Assembly (NCBI RefSeq): GCF_000974425.1
Contig: NZ_CP010429.1
Location: forward strand, 2,976,001 to 3,040,000
DNA from: Spirosoma radiotolerans
GTDB lineage: Bacteria > Bacteroidota > Bacteroidia > Cytophagales > Spirosomataceae
Reading direction: 5' to 3'
Length of the DNA: 64,000 bases
Shown: positions 52,563 through 61,675 of the stretch, piece by piece
Numbering within the stretch: position 1 is the first letter of the stretch
Layout of the letters: every line of letters starts with the position of its first letter
Translations under genes and position numbers: made by a program
The notes under the pieces: model-generated
The model's database searches: none
The model's input: the letters and a program-made list of their open reading frames with translations, nothing else
What the model was told of the DNA's origin: nothing

Positions 52563-54590
52563 ATGAAGCGGAGTTTAGTTGCCCTGGTTATTAGTTTAAG
52601 TGTATCGCTCACCGCCTGGGCGCAGCAATTTCCGGGTAGTACGGGTACCGGTAATATACCCGGTGGCTTTGGTGGCCGGCAGGCAATGCCTACCTCGACA
52701 ACCGGTACGAATGGGATCGATGATTCGACGAAGGTCATTTATGGGCCTAAATCGACCCGCTATGTCCTAGAAGACGATATTTTCAACAACCGCCGGAAAC
52801 TGTACACCCTCGATACGACGATGGACGAAGTGCATCGGTTTACGTACGTCCAGCGGAGTAAAAATATGTACCAGGATTTAGGCGAACTGGGCACTGCCAT
52901 GCGGCCGGTTTTTCTGCAGGTCCCTCAGCAACTGGGTGCGCAATCGGGCTATTACGTCTTCTCGCCCTATGCCTACCAGAGCCAGGACGTCAAGTATTTC
53001 GATACGAAATCGCCTTTCACCGACATGTACATTGCCCTGGGCGGCAACAATCAGAATATTTTGCGCTTCGACATGGCCCAGAATATTTCGCCCCGCTGGA
53101 ACGTAGGGTTTGACATACAGCGGTTTACGGCTCAAAAACAATTCGGGACGAGTGGTAACAATGACCCGTATAAATTGCTGGCTCAGAACTGGGGCGTACA
53201 GCTTCACACCAACTACCGCTCAAAAAACGATAAATACACGCTGCTGGCTAATTTCATCAACATGAACCACAGCGTCGATGAACAGGGAGGTGTACTGCCG
53301 GGGCAGACCGCCAGCGGTGAACCGATTCCGTTTAACTACACCGGCGATGCCCGCCTGCGCAGCGGAACCACCACGACCCAGGGACCACACGGCTGGGAGA
53401 TTCGGAACAACTGGCACGTGTATCATCAGTATATTCTGGATAAGGGCTTCCAGCTTTACCATAAATTCGATTACCAGACGCAGAAGAATTTCTACCGGGA
53501 CGATACGCTCCGGTTGAACCTGACGGATGTCAATTTGATAGATTCTAACCAGGTTCGGCGGTTTTATCCCACCGTTTTAGGAGACACCTCGCGGCTGGAG
53601 CAACATGCCCGGTTCCGGTTGTTCGAAAATCAGTTCGGTATTAAAGGAATTGCTCAATATAAAGGAGCCTCGTTCAATTACCGGGCTTACCTGCGGATTC
53701 GGAATTATGCCCAGTCCATGCTCTACAACACCTCACGCACCAATTATAATCAGTACGGAACAAACCGGATCGAGACCTTTGTAGGGGGCTGGCTGGGGTA
53801 TTATTTCCCGGATAGTCTGTCGCGATTAACAGCGGAAACCGAGCTGGGCGCCGGAGGAAGTTACCGCGTTCAGGGGCAGGTCGAAAGTAAATTTCTGACG
53901 GCGGGCGGCTCCTACCTGAACGTCGAACCCACGCTTTTGCAGGAACGCTTTCAGAGCAAAGTATACATATGGCCGGATGCCGCGCGCGGGCTGACGCCGT
54001 TATCCAAGCGCAATTACCTATATGCGTATGGGAAATTAAACGTGCGCATCAAAAACCTGCGTCTGGAACCAAGTCTGGATTATTACCTGGTGAAGAATTA
54101 TGTCTATTTCGATACCGCCGGGTATGTCCAGCAGGAGAAATCGCCCATCAGTATTGTTCGGCCGGGGCTGGGCTATCACCTGCAAATCGGGAAGTTTCTG
54201 ATATCCGGCCAGGCGTATTATACCGCCAAGGAAGGCCCCGACGTTATTCGAATGCCGCCGTTTTTTATGAATACCCGCATTCAGTATGAATTTCTGTATG
54301 CCAAGGTACTCTATATTCAGACCGGGGTCGATTTACACTACAAGTCGCCTTATTATGCCGATGCCTACATGCCGCTCACTCAGCAGTATCATCTTCAGGA
54401 TCGGCAGCAGGTAGAAGGGTATGTGCTAGCCGACCTGTACGCTAACCTTCGGATCAACCGGACACGGCTGTTTATCAAACTTACTCATGCAAATCAGGGC
54501 CTGATTACGCCCGGTTATTTCGTTGCTCCCGATTACCTGCAAATGCGCCGGGGCTTCGCCTTTGGGGTCGACTGGTATTTATTTGACTGA
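52563..54590 (+). CDS. Putative outer-membrane porin (Bacteroidota Porin_10-like)
   Basis: 675 residues with a cleavable signal (VISLSVSLTAWAQQ). After a short Gly/Thr-rich linker, most of the protein is amphipathic beta-strands with many Tyr, Asn and Arg, and it ends in an aromatic residue pattern (FGVDWYLFD) suitable for barrel insertion. Phrases such as GPKSTRYVLEDDIFNNRRKLYTLDTTMDEVHRF and LGELGTAMRPVF are typical of the 'putative porin' family of this phylum. Substrate unknown. It may be cotranscribed with lpxK. Confidence 0.82.
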   Translation: MKRSLVALVISLSVSLTAWAQQFPGSTGTGNIPGGFGGRQAMPTSTTGTNGIDDSTKVIYGPKSTRYVLEDDIFNNRRKLYTLDTTMDEVHRFTYVQRSKNMYQDLGELGTAMRPVFLQVPQQLGAQSGYYVFSPYAYQSQDVKYFDTKSPFTDMYIALGGNNQNILRFDMAQNISPRWNVGFDIQRFTAQKQFGTSGNNDPYKLLAQNWGVQLHTNYRSKNDKYTLLANFINMNHSVDEQGGVLPGQTASGEPIPFNYTGDARLRSGTTTTQGPHGWEIRNNWHVYHQYILDKGFQLYHKFDYQTQKNFYRDDTLRLNLTDVNLIDSNQVRRFYPTVLGDTSRLEQHARFRLFENQFGIKGIAQYKGASFNYRAYLRIRNYAQSMLYNTSRTNYNQYGTNRIETFVGGWLGYYFPDSLSRLTAETELGAGGSYRVQGQVESKFLTAGGSYLNVEPTLLQERFQSKVYIWPDAARGLTPLSKRNYLYAYGKLNVRIKNLRLEPSLDYYLVKNYVYFDTAGYVQQEKSPISIVRPGLGYHLQIGKFLISGQAYYTAKEGPDVIRMPPFFMNTRIQYEFLYAKVLYIQTGVDLHYKSPYYADAYMPLTQQYHLQDRQQVEGYVLADLYANLRINRTRLFIKLTHANQGLITPGYFVAPDYLQMRRGFAFGVDWYLFD

Positions 54591-54660
54591 TTTATACGCA
54601 AAACAGGTAAGTATATGCACTTTCCTGCTTCTTCTAATGGAGGGGTAGTTTTTAAAAAAT

Positions 54661-54693
54661 TTTGCTTATTACTCAATCGTTGGGTTACTTTCC
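54661..54693 (+). promoter_or_regulatory. Candidate promoter for the GMC oxidoreductase
   Basis: TTTG at 54661-54664 is followed 21 bases later by TACTTTCC at 54686-54693, similar to the Bacteroidota TTTG/TAnnTTTG pair with two mismatches in the -7 box. The ATG is 29 bases downstream. Confidence 0.35.
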
Positions 54694-54722
54694 GGTCTAA
54701 TCAATTAATCTTTACTTAGTAC

Positions 54723-56468
54723 ATGGATCCATTTCAGATTCAAAAAGCACCCGTTCAATATGACGTAGCCATTGTGGGCTCAGGGGCTGGGGGCGGTATG
54801 GCGGCCTATACACTGGCAAAAGCCGGTGCCAAAGTTGTTTTGCTGGAAGCCGGTGGCTATTTTGATCCGGCCGACCCCAAATACATTACCCAACTGAAAT
54901 GGCCCTGGGAATCGCCCCGTCGGGGTGCGGGAACTACCCGCGCGTTTGGTGATTTTGATGCGGCCTGGGGTGGCTGGGACATTGAAGGCGAGCCGTATAC
55001 AAACGCCAAAGGGTCTGATTTTCAGTGGTTCCGCTCCCGAATGCTGGGTGGCCGTACCAACCACTGGGGGCGTATCTCCCTTCGGTTTGCACCCGATGAT
55101 TTCCGGCGTAAAAGCATGACCGGTGTGGGAGAGGACTGGCCGATTGGGTATGATGATATCAAACCGTTTTACGACCGGATCGACCGGATGATCGGGGTTT
55201 TCGGTTCTGTCGAAAACATGCCGTCGGAGCCAGATGGTATCTTTCTGCCCGCGCCCAAACCGCGGTTACACGAACTCATGATTCGGAAAGGAGCGCGCAG
55301 CATTGGTATTCCGGTTATTCCATCGCGTTTGTCCATCCTGACCAAACCCGTCAACAACGAACGGGGTGCCTGTTTTTACTGTAGCCAGTGCGGTCGGGGA
55401 TGTCAGGCGTATGCCGATTTCTCGTCGTCCTCGGTACTGGTGAAGCCCGCCCTGAAAACGGGGAACGTGACCCTCATCAACGGGGCCATGGTTCGGGAAG
55501 TGCTCACCGATCCGGCTACCGGCCTGGCAACGGGGGTTAGCTATGTCGATACCCAAACGTTGCAGGAAGTTACCGTAAAGGCAAAGTCGGTTATTCTGGC
55601 GGCCAGTGCGGGCGAAACGGCGCGGCTGCTCCTCAACTCAAAATCGAGCCGTTTTTCGACGGGGCTGGCTAACTCCAGCAACGTGGTCGGTAAATACATC
55701 AATGACTCGACGGGTGCCAGCCGGTCGGCCTTTATCCCGGCGCTGATGGATCGCAAACGCTACAATGAAGATGGCGTTGGCGGCATGCACGTGTTTACAC
55801 CCTGGTGGCTCGACAATAAGAAATTGGATTTCCCCCGGGGTTACCATATCGAATACTGGGGTGGTATGGGTATGCCCGCCTACGGATTTGGCTGGGGTAT
55901 CGAAGCCATGAACGGGATGATTCCCGGCCGGGATGGTAAAATGAAGCCGGGTGGCGGCTATGGTGCCAGTCTGAAAGATGATTACCGCCGATTCTACGGA
56001 GCCTACGTCGGCATGGCGGGACGGGGCGAACCAGTGCCACTCGAAAGTAACTACTGCGAAATAGATCCGAACGTGGTCGACAAATACGGTATTCCGGTGT
56101 TGCGGTTCAACTACAAATGGTCGGACTACGAAGTGAAACAGGCCAAGCACATGCAGGAAACCTTCGAGGAGATTATTCATTCGATGGGTGGGATTGCCCT
56201 GGGCGATAAACCCAACGCGGCTAACAACTACGGGCTGGCAGCACCGGGGCAGATCATCCACGAGGTCGGCACGGCCCGGATGGGGAACGACCCTAAAACG
56301 TCGGTGCTGAATAAATACCAGCAGGCGCACGATGTGAAAAACCTGTTTGTGGTCGATGCGGCTCCTTTCCCGTCGCAGGGCGACAAAAACGTGACCTGGA
56401 CGATTCTTGCCAGTTCCATGCGCACCAGTGAATACCTGATTGATCAGGTTAAGCAGAAGAATATTTAA
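54723..56468 (+). CDS. GMC-family FAD oxidoreductase, large subunit
   Basis: 581 residues. The FAD-binding start is YDVAIVGSGAGGGMAAYTLAKAGAKVVLLEAGG. A cysteine-rich patch (CFYCSQCGRGC, about residues 219-229) and the C-terminal HEVGTARMGNDP...NLFVVDAAPFPSQGDKNVTWTI motifs define the membrane-linked GMC dehydrogenase group (gluconate/sorbitol/fructose dehydrogenase type). It oxidises a sugar, polyol or related alcohol; substrate not deducible. Its partner subunit is at 57025, separated by an inserted four-helix-bundle gene. No cytochrome subunit is seen nearby. Confidence 0.9.
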   Translation: MDPFQIQKAPVQYDVAIVGSGAGGGMAAYTLAKAGAKVVLLEAGGYFDPADPKYITQLKWPWESPRRGAGTTRAFGDFDAAWGGWDIEGEPYTNAKGSDFQWFRSRMLGGRTNHWGRISLRFAPDDFRRKSMTGVGEDWPIGYDDIKPFYDRIDRMIGVFGSVENMPSEPDGIFLPAPKPRLHELMIRKGARSIGIPVIPSRLSILTKPVNNERGACFYCSQCGRGCQAYADFSSSSVLVKPALKTGNVTLINGAMVREVLTDPATGLATGVSYVDTQTLQEVTVKAKSVILAASAGETARLLLNSKSSRFSTGLANSSNVVGKYINDSTGASRSAFIPALMDRKRYNEDGVGGMHVFTPWWLDNKKLDFPRGYHIEYWGGMGMPAYGFGWGIEAMNGMIPGRDGKMKPGGGYGASLKDDYRRFYGAYVGMAGRGEPVPLESNYCEIDPNVVDKYGIPVLRFNYKWSDYEVKQAKHMQETFEEIIHSMGGIALGDKPNAANNYGLAAPGQIIHEVGTARMGNDPKTSVLNKYQQAHDVKNLFVVDAAPFPSQGDKNVTWTILASSMRTSEYLIDQVKQKNI

Positions 56469-57015
56469 GGTTTGTGGTATACCGTTTTCGGTGGGTCGGC
56501 TCGGCAAGGATGCGTTAGGACAATGGCTAAGATAAATCGGTTTGAAGAGTTAGACGTTTGGCAATTAGCCCGACAGGTATCAGACGATATTTATTGGCTA
56601 ACCCAGAAAGGGACATTCTCGAAAGATTTTGAATTAAAGAATCAAATCAATTGGGCAAGTGGTTCCATCATGGATAATATTGCCGAAGGCTTTAGACGAG
56701 CAAATCGAGCTGAGTTTATTTTGTTTCTGGGCTATTCGTCCGGTTCTGGCACCGAAGTTAAGTCGCAATTGTACCGAGCTTTAGATCGGCACCATGTAAC
56801 ATTGGATTGTTTTAATGAGCTTTATGCTCGTACTGACCGCATTGGTAACATGTTGTTTTGGTTGATTCAGTCCTTAAAAAAATCACCGGTACGCGGTTTA
56901 CGGTATAAAGTAGATGAACCTGAAATAGCCTATCTCGTAGAGGACTTTCCTGATCTGGCGCCGTAATGACGGACCACCGTAGCGACGGACCGCCGTAAAC
57001 CATAAATTAAAAACC
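56468..57015. repeat. Imperfect inverted repeat enclosing the second four-helix-bundle gene
   Basis: The left arm (56468-56518, GGTTTGTGGTATACCGTTTTC...) and right arm (56967-57015, ...CCGCCGTAAACCATAAATT...AAACC) are imperfect reverse complements of the same GTTT-GTGGTTTACGG family found alone at 1793, 14894 and 59570. The four-helix-bundle gene is the only content. Confidence 0.65.
56523..56966 (+). CDS. Four-helix bundle protein, second copy
   Basis: 147 residues from ATG 56523 (MAKINRFEELDVWQLARQVS). Family motif QINWASGSIMDNIAEGF near the middle, then FILFLGYSSGSGTEVKSQLYRAL. It is a divergent paralogue of the protein at 2822. It separates the GMC dehydrogenase from its subunit-3 gene and is more AT-rich than both. 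The frame back to 56472 is repeat sequence. Function unknown. Confidence 0.87.
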   Translation: MAKINRFEELDVWQLARQVSDDIYWLTQKGTFSKDFELKNQINWASGSIMDNIAEGFRRANRAEFILFLGYSSGSGTEVKSQLYRALDRHHVTLDCFNELYARTDRIGNMLFWLIQSLKKSPVRGLRYKVDEPEIAYLVEDFPDLAP

Positions 57016-57024
57016 TTTCGACAT

Positions 57025-57663
57025 ATGAAACGCAGAGATTCCTTAAAAGCCCTCTCGCTCGCTGGTTTTGGCATGGCTGTCAATCCGGTTGAAGCCGCAG
57101 TCCCCGCACCACCCGACGTAAAACCGCTGAAAATTCCCGGTGGCCGGCAGAAGTTTGAAGCCGAGCGCGACGCCAAACTGCATGCCGAAAAATTTTTTAC
57201 GCCCCACGAACTGCAAACCGTAACGGTGCTGTCAGACATTATTCTGCCCGCCGATGAGCGGTCGGGGAGTGCCTCCCAGGCGGGTGTTCCGGCCTTCATC
57301 GAATTTATGATGAAGGACCAGCCCAAAAATCAGACCCCCATGCGTGGGGGAATTCGCTGGCTGGACAATACCTGCACCAAGCGGTACGGAAAGGCCTTTG
57401 TTCTGTGTACTAAAGCCCAGCAGATCGACATGGTGGAGCAGATTGCCTACCCCGCCAAAGCCAAGCCTGACATGACCCAGGGCGCATCGTTCTTCAGCTT
57501 TGTGCGGAATATGGTCGCCACGGGCTTTTATACCAGCCAGATGGGTATTAAAGACCTGGGGTATGTGGGTAACGTGCCTAACCAGTGGGATGGCGTACCG
57601 GCCGATGTGCTGAAGCAGTATGGACTTGCTTACGAAGAACGCGAGTTAACGCAAGGCAAATAA
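57025..57663 (+). CDS. Gluconate 2-dehydrogenase subunit 3-like protein
   Basis: 212 residues. The N-terminus carries a twin-arginine-like signal (MKRRDSLKALSLAGFGMAV). The rest fits the gluconate 2-dehydrogenase gamma-subunit family: FFTPHELQTVTVLSDIILPADERSGSASQAGVPAFIEFMM, then GIRWLDNTCTKRYGKAFVLCTKAQQIDMVEQIAYP and FFSFVRNMVATGFYTSQMGIKDLGY. It probably escorts the GMC subunit through the Tat pathway and joins the complex. A strong terminator follows. Confidence 0.88.
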   Translation: MKRRDSLKALSLAGFGMAVNPVEAAVPAPPDVKPLKIPGGRQKFEAERDAKLHAEKFFTPHELQTVTVLSDIILPADERSGSASQAGVPAFIEFMMKDQPKNQTPMRGGIRWLDNTCTKRYGKAFVLCTKAQQIDMVEQIAYPAKAKPDMTQGASFFSFVRNMVATGFYTSQMGIKDLGYVGNVPNQWDGVPADVLKQYGLAYEERELTQGK

Positions 57664-57677
57664 AGAACGGAATCGTT

Positions 57678-57720
57678 TAGTGAAAAAGCCCCGGTTGAAC
57701 CAACCGGGGCTTTTTCACTA
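57678..57720 (+). terminator. Strong terminator after the GMC/subunit-3 operon
   Basis: TAGTGAAAAAGCCCCGGTTG (57678-57697) pairs perfectly with 57701-57720 over a 3-base loop. The stem has A-rich and T-rich ends, giving a 20-bp Rho-independent signal. Confidence 0.9.
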
Positions 57721-57837
57721 AATACATGACGACCAACTGATTACCAGGAGGTGGCCAATTTTTCCCTTTATTTTTCGCTCATTCCGCCTTTTTTCTCGTA
57801 CTTTTACATCCCGTAACGACCTAATTAGGTTTTAATC

Positions 57838-59535
57838 ATGGCAGCTACGGGACCCAAATCCGCGAAATATATTTTTGTTACCGGCGGAGTAACTTCATCA
57901 CTTGGCAAGGGCATTATCGCTTCTTCGTTAGCCAAACTCCTTCAGGCTCGGGGCCTTACGGTAACGATCCAAAAATTCGATCCGTACATCAACATTGATC
58001 CCGGCACCCTGAATCCATACGAACATGGTGAGTGCTATGTAACCGACGATGGGGCCGAAACGGACCTTGACCTTGGTCACTACGAACGATTCCTGAACCG
58101 GCCCACGTCGCAGGCCAACAACATTACCACGGGTCGTATTTACAACAACGTGATCACCCGCGAACGCCGGGGCGATTTTCTGGGAAAAACCGTTCAGGTT
58201 GTCCCCCACATCACGGATGAGATCAAACGGAACATCAGGCTATTGGGCGAAACAGGTGATTACGACATTGTGATCACCGAAATTGGCGGTTGTGTCGGCG
58301 ATATCGAATCCCTGCCCTTTGTCGAAGCGGTTCGGCAGTTAAAGTTTGAACTGGGTGAGAAAGATACCCTGGTTATTCACCTGACGCTGGTGCCGTATCT
58401 ACGGTCGGCCGGGGAGCTGAAAACCAAACCCACGCAGCACTCCGTCCGGATGCTGCTCGAAAACGGGGTGCAGCCCGACATCATCGCCTGCCGGACCGAA
58501 CACCCACTGCCGCAGGATATTCGCCGGAAAATTGCGCAGTTCTGTAACGTTCAGGTGAGTTCCGTCATCGAAGCCCTCGACGCCGAAACCATTTATGATG
58601 TTCCGCTGCTTATGCAAAAAGAGCGGCTTGACCAGCGCGCGCTCTACGTACTCGATCTCTACAATGATAAAGATGCGGATCTGGATGCCTGGAAAGCTTT
58701 TTTAGGCCGGCTCAAGAATCCGGGTGATACGGTGAAAATTGGGCTGGTGGGTAAGTATGTCGAACTACACGACGCCTACAAATCCATCGCCGAGTCGTTT
58801 ATCCACGCGGGGGCGGCCAATGAATGCAAAGTACAACTGGAGTGGATTCAGTCGGAAACGCTGGTCGACGAACACCATTGCGCCGACGTACTGAGTGAAC
58901 TGGACGGTGTGCTCGTGGCACCGGGCTTTGGTGAACGCGGTATTGAGGGTAAGATCAATGCGGTCCGCTTCGTGCGCGAACGGGGCATCCCGTTTCTGGG
59001 TATTTGCCTGGGGATGCAGATGGCCGTGATCGAATACGCCCGCAATGTGATGGGGATTCAGGATGCGCACTCGACGGAGATGGAACCGCATACGCCCAAC
59101 CCCGTCATCAGCATGATGGAAGCCCAGAAAAGTGTTACCGACAAGGGTGGCACCATGCGTCTGGGAGCGTATGCCTGTAAGCTCAAGCGCGATTCGATGG
59201 CGCACCATATTTACGGTAAAACGCAGATCAGCGAACGGCACCGCCACCGCTACGAGTTCAACAACGATTACCTGGATGCCTTCGAAAAGGCAGGATTGCG
59301 GCCAACGGGCATTAATCCGGACACCGGGCTGGTCGAAATTGTTGAATTAAAAGGGCATCCCTGGTTTGTGGGTGTTCAGTTTCACCCCGAGCTGAAAAGT
59401 ACCGTCATGAACCCACATCCCCTGTTTGTGCAGTTTGTGAAGGCCGCTCTGACCTTCAGCCAGCAAAAGCGCACAGCCCAAGCTACATCCGGTCTGTCAA
59501 CCGTCCGTGTAGAAACCGCCGAGGTGGTTGATTAA
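57838..59535 (+). CDS. pyrG: CTP synthase
   Basis: 565 residues. The amidoligase domain starts KYIFVTGGVTSSLGKGI and continues with KFDPYINIDPGTLNPYEHGE, FVTDDGAETDLDLGHYERF and KTVQVVPHITDEIK. The C-terminal glutaminase domain has the nucleophile C390 in GICLGMQ and the His/Glu pair in VQFHPELKS. It makes CTP from UTP using glutamine nitrogen. A near-consensus -7 box (TACTTTTA at 57799-57806) lies upstream. The gene starts a new transcript after a strong terminator. Confidence 0.98.
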   Translation: MAATGPKSAKYIFVTGGVTSSLGKGIIASSLAKLLQARGLTVTIQKFDPYINIDPGTLNPYEHGECYVTDDGAETDLDLGHYERFLNRPTSQANNITTGRIYNNVITRERRGDFLGKTVQVVPHITDEIKRNIRLLGETGDYDIVITEIGGCVGDIESLPFVEAVRQLKFELGEKDTLVIHLTLVPYLRSAGELKTKPTQHSVRMLLENGVQPDIIACRTEHPLPQDIRRKIAQFCNVQVSSVIEALDAETIYDVPLLMQKERLDQRALYVLDLYNDKDADLDAWKAFLGRLKNPGDTVKIGLVGKYVELHDAYKSIAESFIHAGAANECKVQLEWIQSETLVDEHHCADVLSELDGVLVAPGFGERGIEGKINAVRFVRERGIPFLGICLGMQMAVIEYARNVMGIQDAHSTEMEPHTPNPVISMMEAQKSVTDKGGTMRLGAYACKLKRDSMAHHIYGKTQISERHRHRYEFNNDYLDAFEKAGLRPTGINPDTGLVEIVELKGHPWFVGVQFHPELKSTVMNPHPLFVQFVKAALTFSQQKRTAQATSGLSTVRVETAEVVD

Positions 59536-59569
59536 GCCGGTAGATTGGCGTAATTTCGCATCTTACTAT

Positions 59570-59648
59570 GGTTTACGGTTTTCAGTTTATGGTTGAAGGG
59601 AGCGCGCATTCGCTTTCTCAAAACCCGATTAACTGAAAACCGTAAACT
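59570..59648. repeat. Intergenic inverted repeat, GTTTACGGTTTTCAGTT variant
   Basis: GGTTTACGGTTTTCAGTT (59570-59587) pairs at 17 of 18 positions with 59631-59648. Further AACTGAAAA motifs continue to the yidC ATG at 59662. It fills the pyrG-yidC gap and is related to the other GTTTACGG elements. Confidence 0.8.
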
Positions 59649-59661
59649 GAAAACTGAAAAA

Positions 59662-61539
59662 ATGGATCGTAATCAAATTATTGGCATTGTCCTGATTCTG
59701 GCGATGCTGGTTGGCTACCAGTTACTGGTACCAAAACCTGTGCCCGACGCGGCCCGTCAAGGGAAACAGACGGCTACACAAACACAGCCTACCAAACCCA
59801 CCACCGCATCCTCTGCTACAGCCGTCAACAAGGGTGATTCGGCCGGGCAGCCAATCGACTCGGCTGCTGTTAAAGCACAGTTTGGCGATTTTGCCAACGT
59901 GGCGACCGGTCAGGCCCGCGATATTGTTATCGAGAATAAAGACATTAAACTCACCTTCAGCACACAGGGGGGGCGGGTAAAAGAAGTTATTCTGAAAGAT
60001 TACAAGACCTTCGATCAAAAACCGCTGGTCCTGATTGACGAGAACAGCAGCCAGACAGTACTTAACCTGCCAACCCGCCAGGGGGCCGTCGATCTTCACA
60101 AACTGTATTACCAGACAACCACCCAAAGCGGTACGGTGAGCGGACAGCCACAGCAAATCGTGTTTCGGGCAGAAGTCGCGCCGGGACAGTCGGTGGAGCA
60201 GGTATACACCGTTCCCGCCGAAGGCTATGTGCTGGATTATGACCTGAAGCTGAACGGGCTGACCAATACCGTTGCCAACGGAAACATTCAGTTCTTCTGG
60301 GAAGATAAAATGCGGCAGTACGAAAATGACCTGTCGAATAACCGCAAAGCTGCCACAATTAATTACCTGACGGCTGACGAAAGTTTCGAGAAGCTTACCG
60401 AGGGCGAAAGCAGCCAGGAGGTCACCGTCGAAGAGCCGGTGCAATGGTTTACCATCAAGCACAAATATTTTCTGGCGGGTTTTGTGGCTAAAAACACCGC
60501 CTTCCCCAAGGCCAGCTTTAAAACTCTGGTCGATCCGGCCGACAGTAGTGTGGTAAAAACGGCGATTGCCGATGTGACGCTGCCCCTTGCCGATGTCAAT
60601 GCCGGGAAAGGGCAATACAAGTTCTTTTATGGCCCGAATGATTTTCAGTTGCTGGGCAAGGTAGCCCCTGAATTTGATCAAAACGTTTACCTGGGGTACT
60701 CCATTCTGAAGCCGATCAACAAATACTTTTTTGTGCCGGTTTTCAATTTCATGGGGCAGTTCATTACCAACTACGGCTTGTTGATCATTGCGCTGGTGGT
60801 GTTCGTAAAGCTGATTCTAACACCGTTAACCTACAAGTCATACATCAGTATGGCTAAAATGCGGGTCCTGCAGCCGGAGTTGAATGAGATGAAAGAGCGG
60901 GTTGGCGATGATATGGCTAAGCAGCAGTCGGAGCAAATGAAACTGTATCAGGAGGTGGGCGTCAGTCCGCTGAGCGGTTGTGTGCCTGTGCTGGCTACCA
61001 TGCCGATCCTGTTCGCCCTGTTCATGCTCTTCCCAAACCTGATCGAGTTGCGGCAGAAATCCTTCCTGTGGGCCAATGACCTGTCGACCTATGATGCGTT
61101 TATCAAGTTTCCGGCTATCCCGTTCATTGGCAGTCACCTCAGTTTGTTTACGGTGCTGATGACCATGTCGTCGATTGCGTACGCGTATTACAACAACCAG
61201 ACGACCCCAACCCAGCCGGGTCCGGTGAACATGAAGGCGATGAGTTACGTATTCCCGCTCATGTTCATGTTCGTACTAAACTCGTATCCCGCTGGTCTGA
61301 CGTTCTACTATTTTGTCTCGAACGTCGTTACGATTGCGCAGCAGTTGCTCATTCGCCGGTTCGTTGACGAAGATAAAATCAAGGCCGTACTGGACGAAAA
61401 CCGGCGTAAGAACGCAGCGGGCGAAGGCAAGAAACCCGGCGGGTTTCAGGCACTGCTGCAAAAACAACTGGCGGCTGCCGAAGAAGCCCGTAAGCAGGCA
61501 GACGAAGCCCAGCGCCGGGCAAAATCAAAAAATAAGTAA
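59662..61539 (+). CDS. yidC: Membrane protein insertase YidC
   Basis: 625 residues from ATG 59662 (MDRNQIIGIVLILAMLVGYQLL); the frame back to 59593 is repeat DNA. Layout: first transmembrane helix, Thr/Ala-rich linker, large periplasmic beta domain, then the five-helix insertase core from about residue 355 (YGLLIIALVVFVKLILTPLTYKSYISMAKM, GCVPVLATMPILFALFMLFPN). The tail is rich in Lys, Ala and Glu (EEARKQADEAQRRAKSKNK) and could contact ribosomes. It inserts and folds inner-membrane proteins with or without Sec. Confidence 0.97.
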   Translation: MDRNQIIGIVLILAMLVGYQLLVPKPVPDAARQGKQTATQTQPTKPTTASSATAVNKGDSAGQPIDSAAVKAQFGDFANVATGQARDIVIENKDIKLTFSTQGGRVKEVILKDYKTFDQKPLVLIDENSSQTVLNLPTRQGAVDLHKLYYQTTTQSGTVSGQPQQIVFRAEVAPGQSVEQVYTVPAEGYVLDYDLKLNGLTNTVANGNIQFFWEDKMRQYENDLSNNRKAATINYLTADESFEKLTEGESSQEVTVEEPVQWFTIKHKYFLAGFVAKNTAFPKASFKTLVDPADSSVVKTAIADVTLPLADVNAGKGQYKFFYGPNDFQLLGKVAPEFDQNVYLGYSILKPINKYFFVPVFNFMGQFITNYGLLIIALVVFVKLILTPLTYKSYISMAKMRVLQPELNEMKERVGDDMAKQQSEQMKLYQEVGVSPLSGCVPVLATMPILFALFMLFPNLIELRQKSFLWANDLSTYDAFIKFPAIPFIGSHLSLFTVLMTMSSIAYAYYNNQTTPTQPGPVNMKAMSYVFPLMFMFVLNSYPAGLTFYYFVSNVVTIAQQLLIRRFVDEDKIKAVLDENRRKNAAGEGKKPGGFQALLQKQLAAAEEARKQADEAQRRAKSKNK

Positions 61540-61629
61540 AGCAGGTACACGGGTCTGCTGTCGCGATGAAGCGTAAACAATAAATTTACCTATGTTTCAT
61601 ACGGTTGCCGTTGGCCTGTCCTTATTCGC

Positions 61630-61653
61630 AAAGCAACGCGTCAGCGTTGCTTT
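61630..61653 (+). terminator. Short terminator after yidC
   Basis: AAAGCAACGC (61630-61639) pairs with GCGTTGCTTT (61644-61653) over a 4-base loop, followed by TTG. It is about 90 bases after yidC and 23 before the next gene. Confidence 0.7.
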
Positions 61654-61675
61654 TGTGTATTATCCCTACTGATAT

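Noticed and set aside
55638-56507. 289-codon antisense frame opposite the GMC oxidoreductase
   Set aside because: Shadow frame; the sense protein is clearly real.
59722-60681. 319-codon antisense frame opposite yidC
   Set aside because: Shadow of yidC with no family features.
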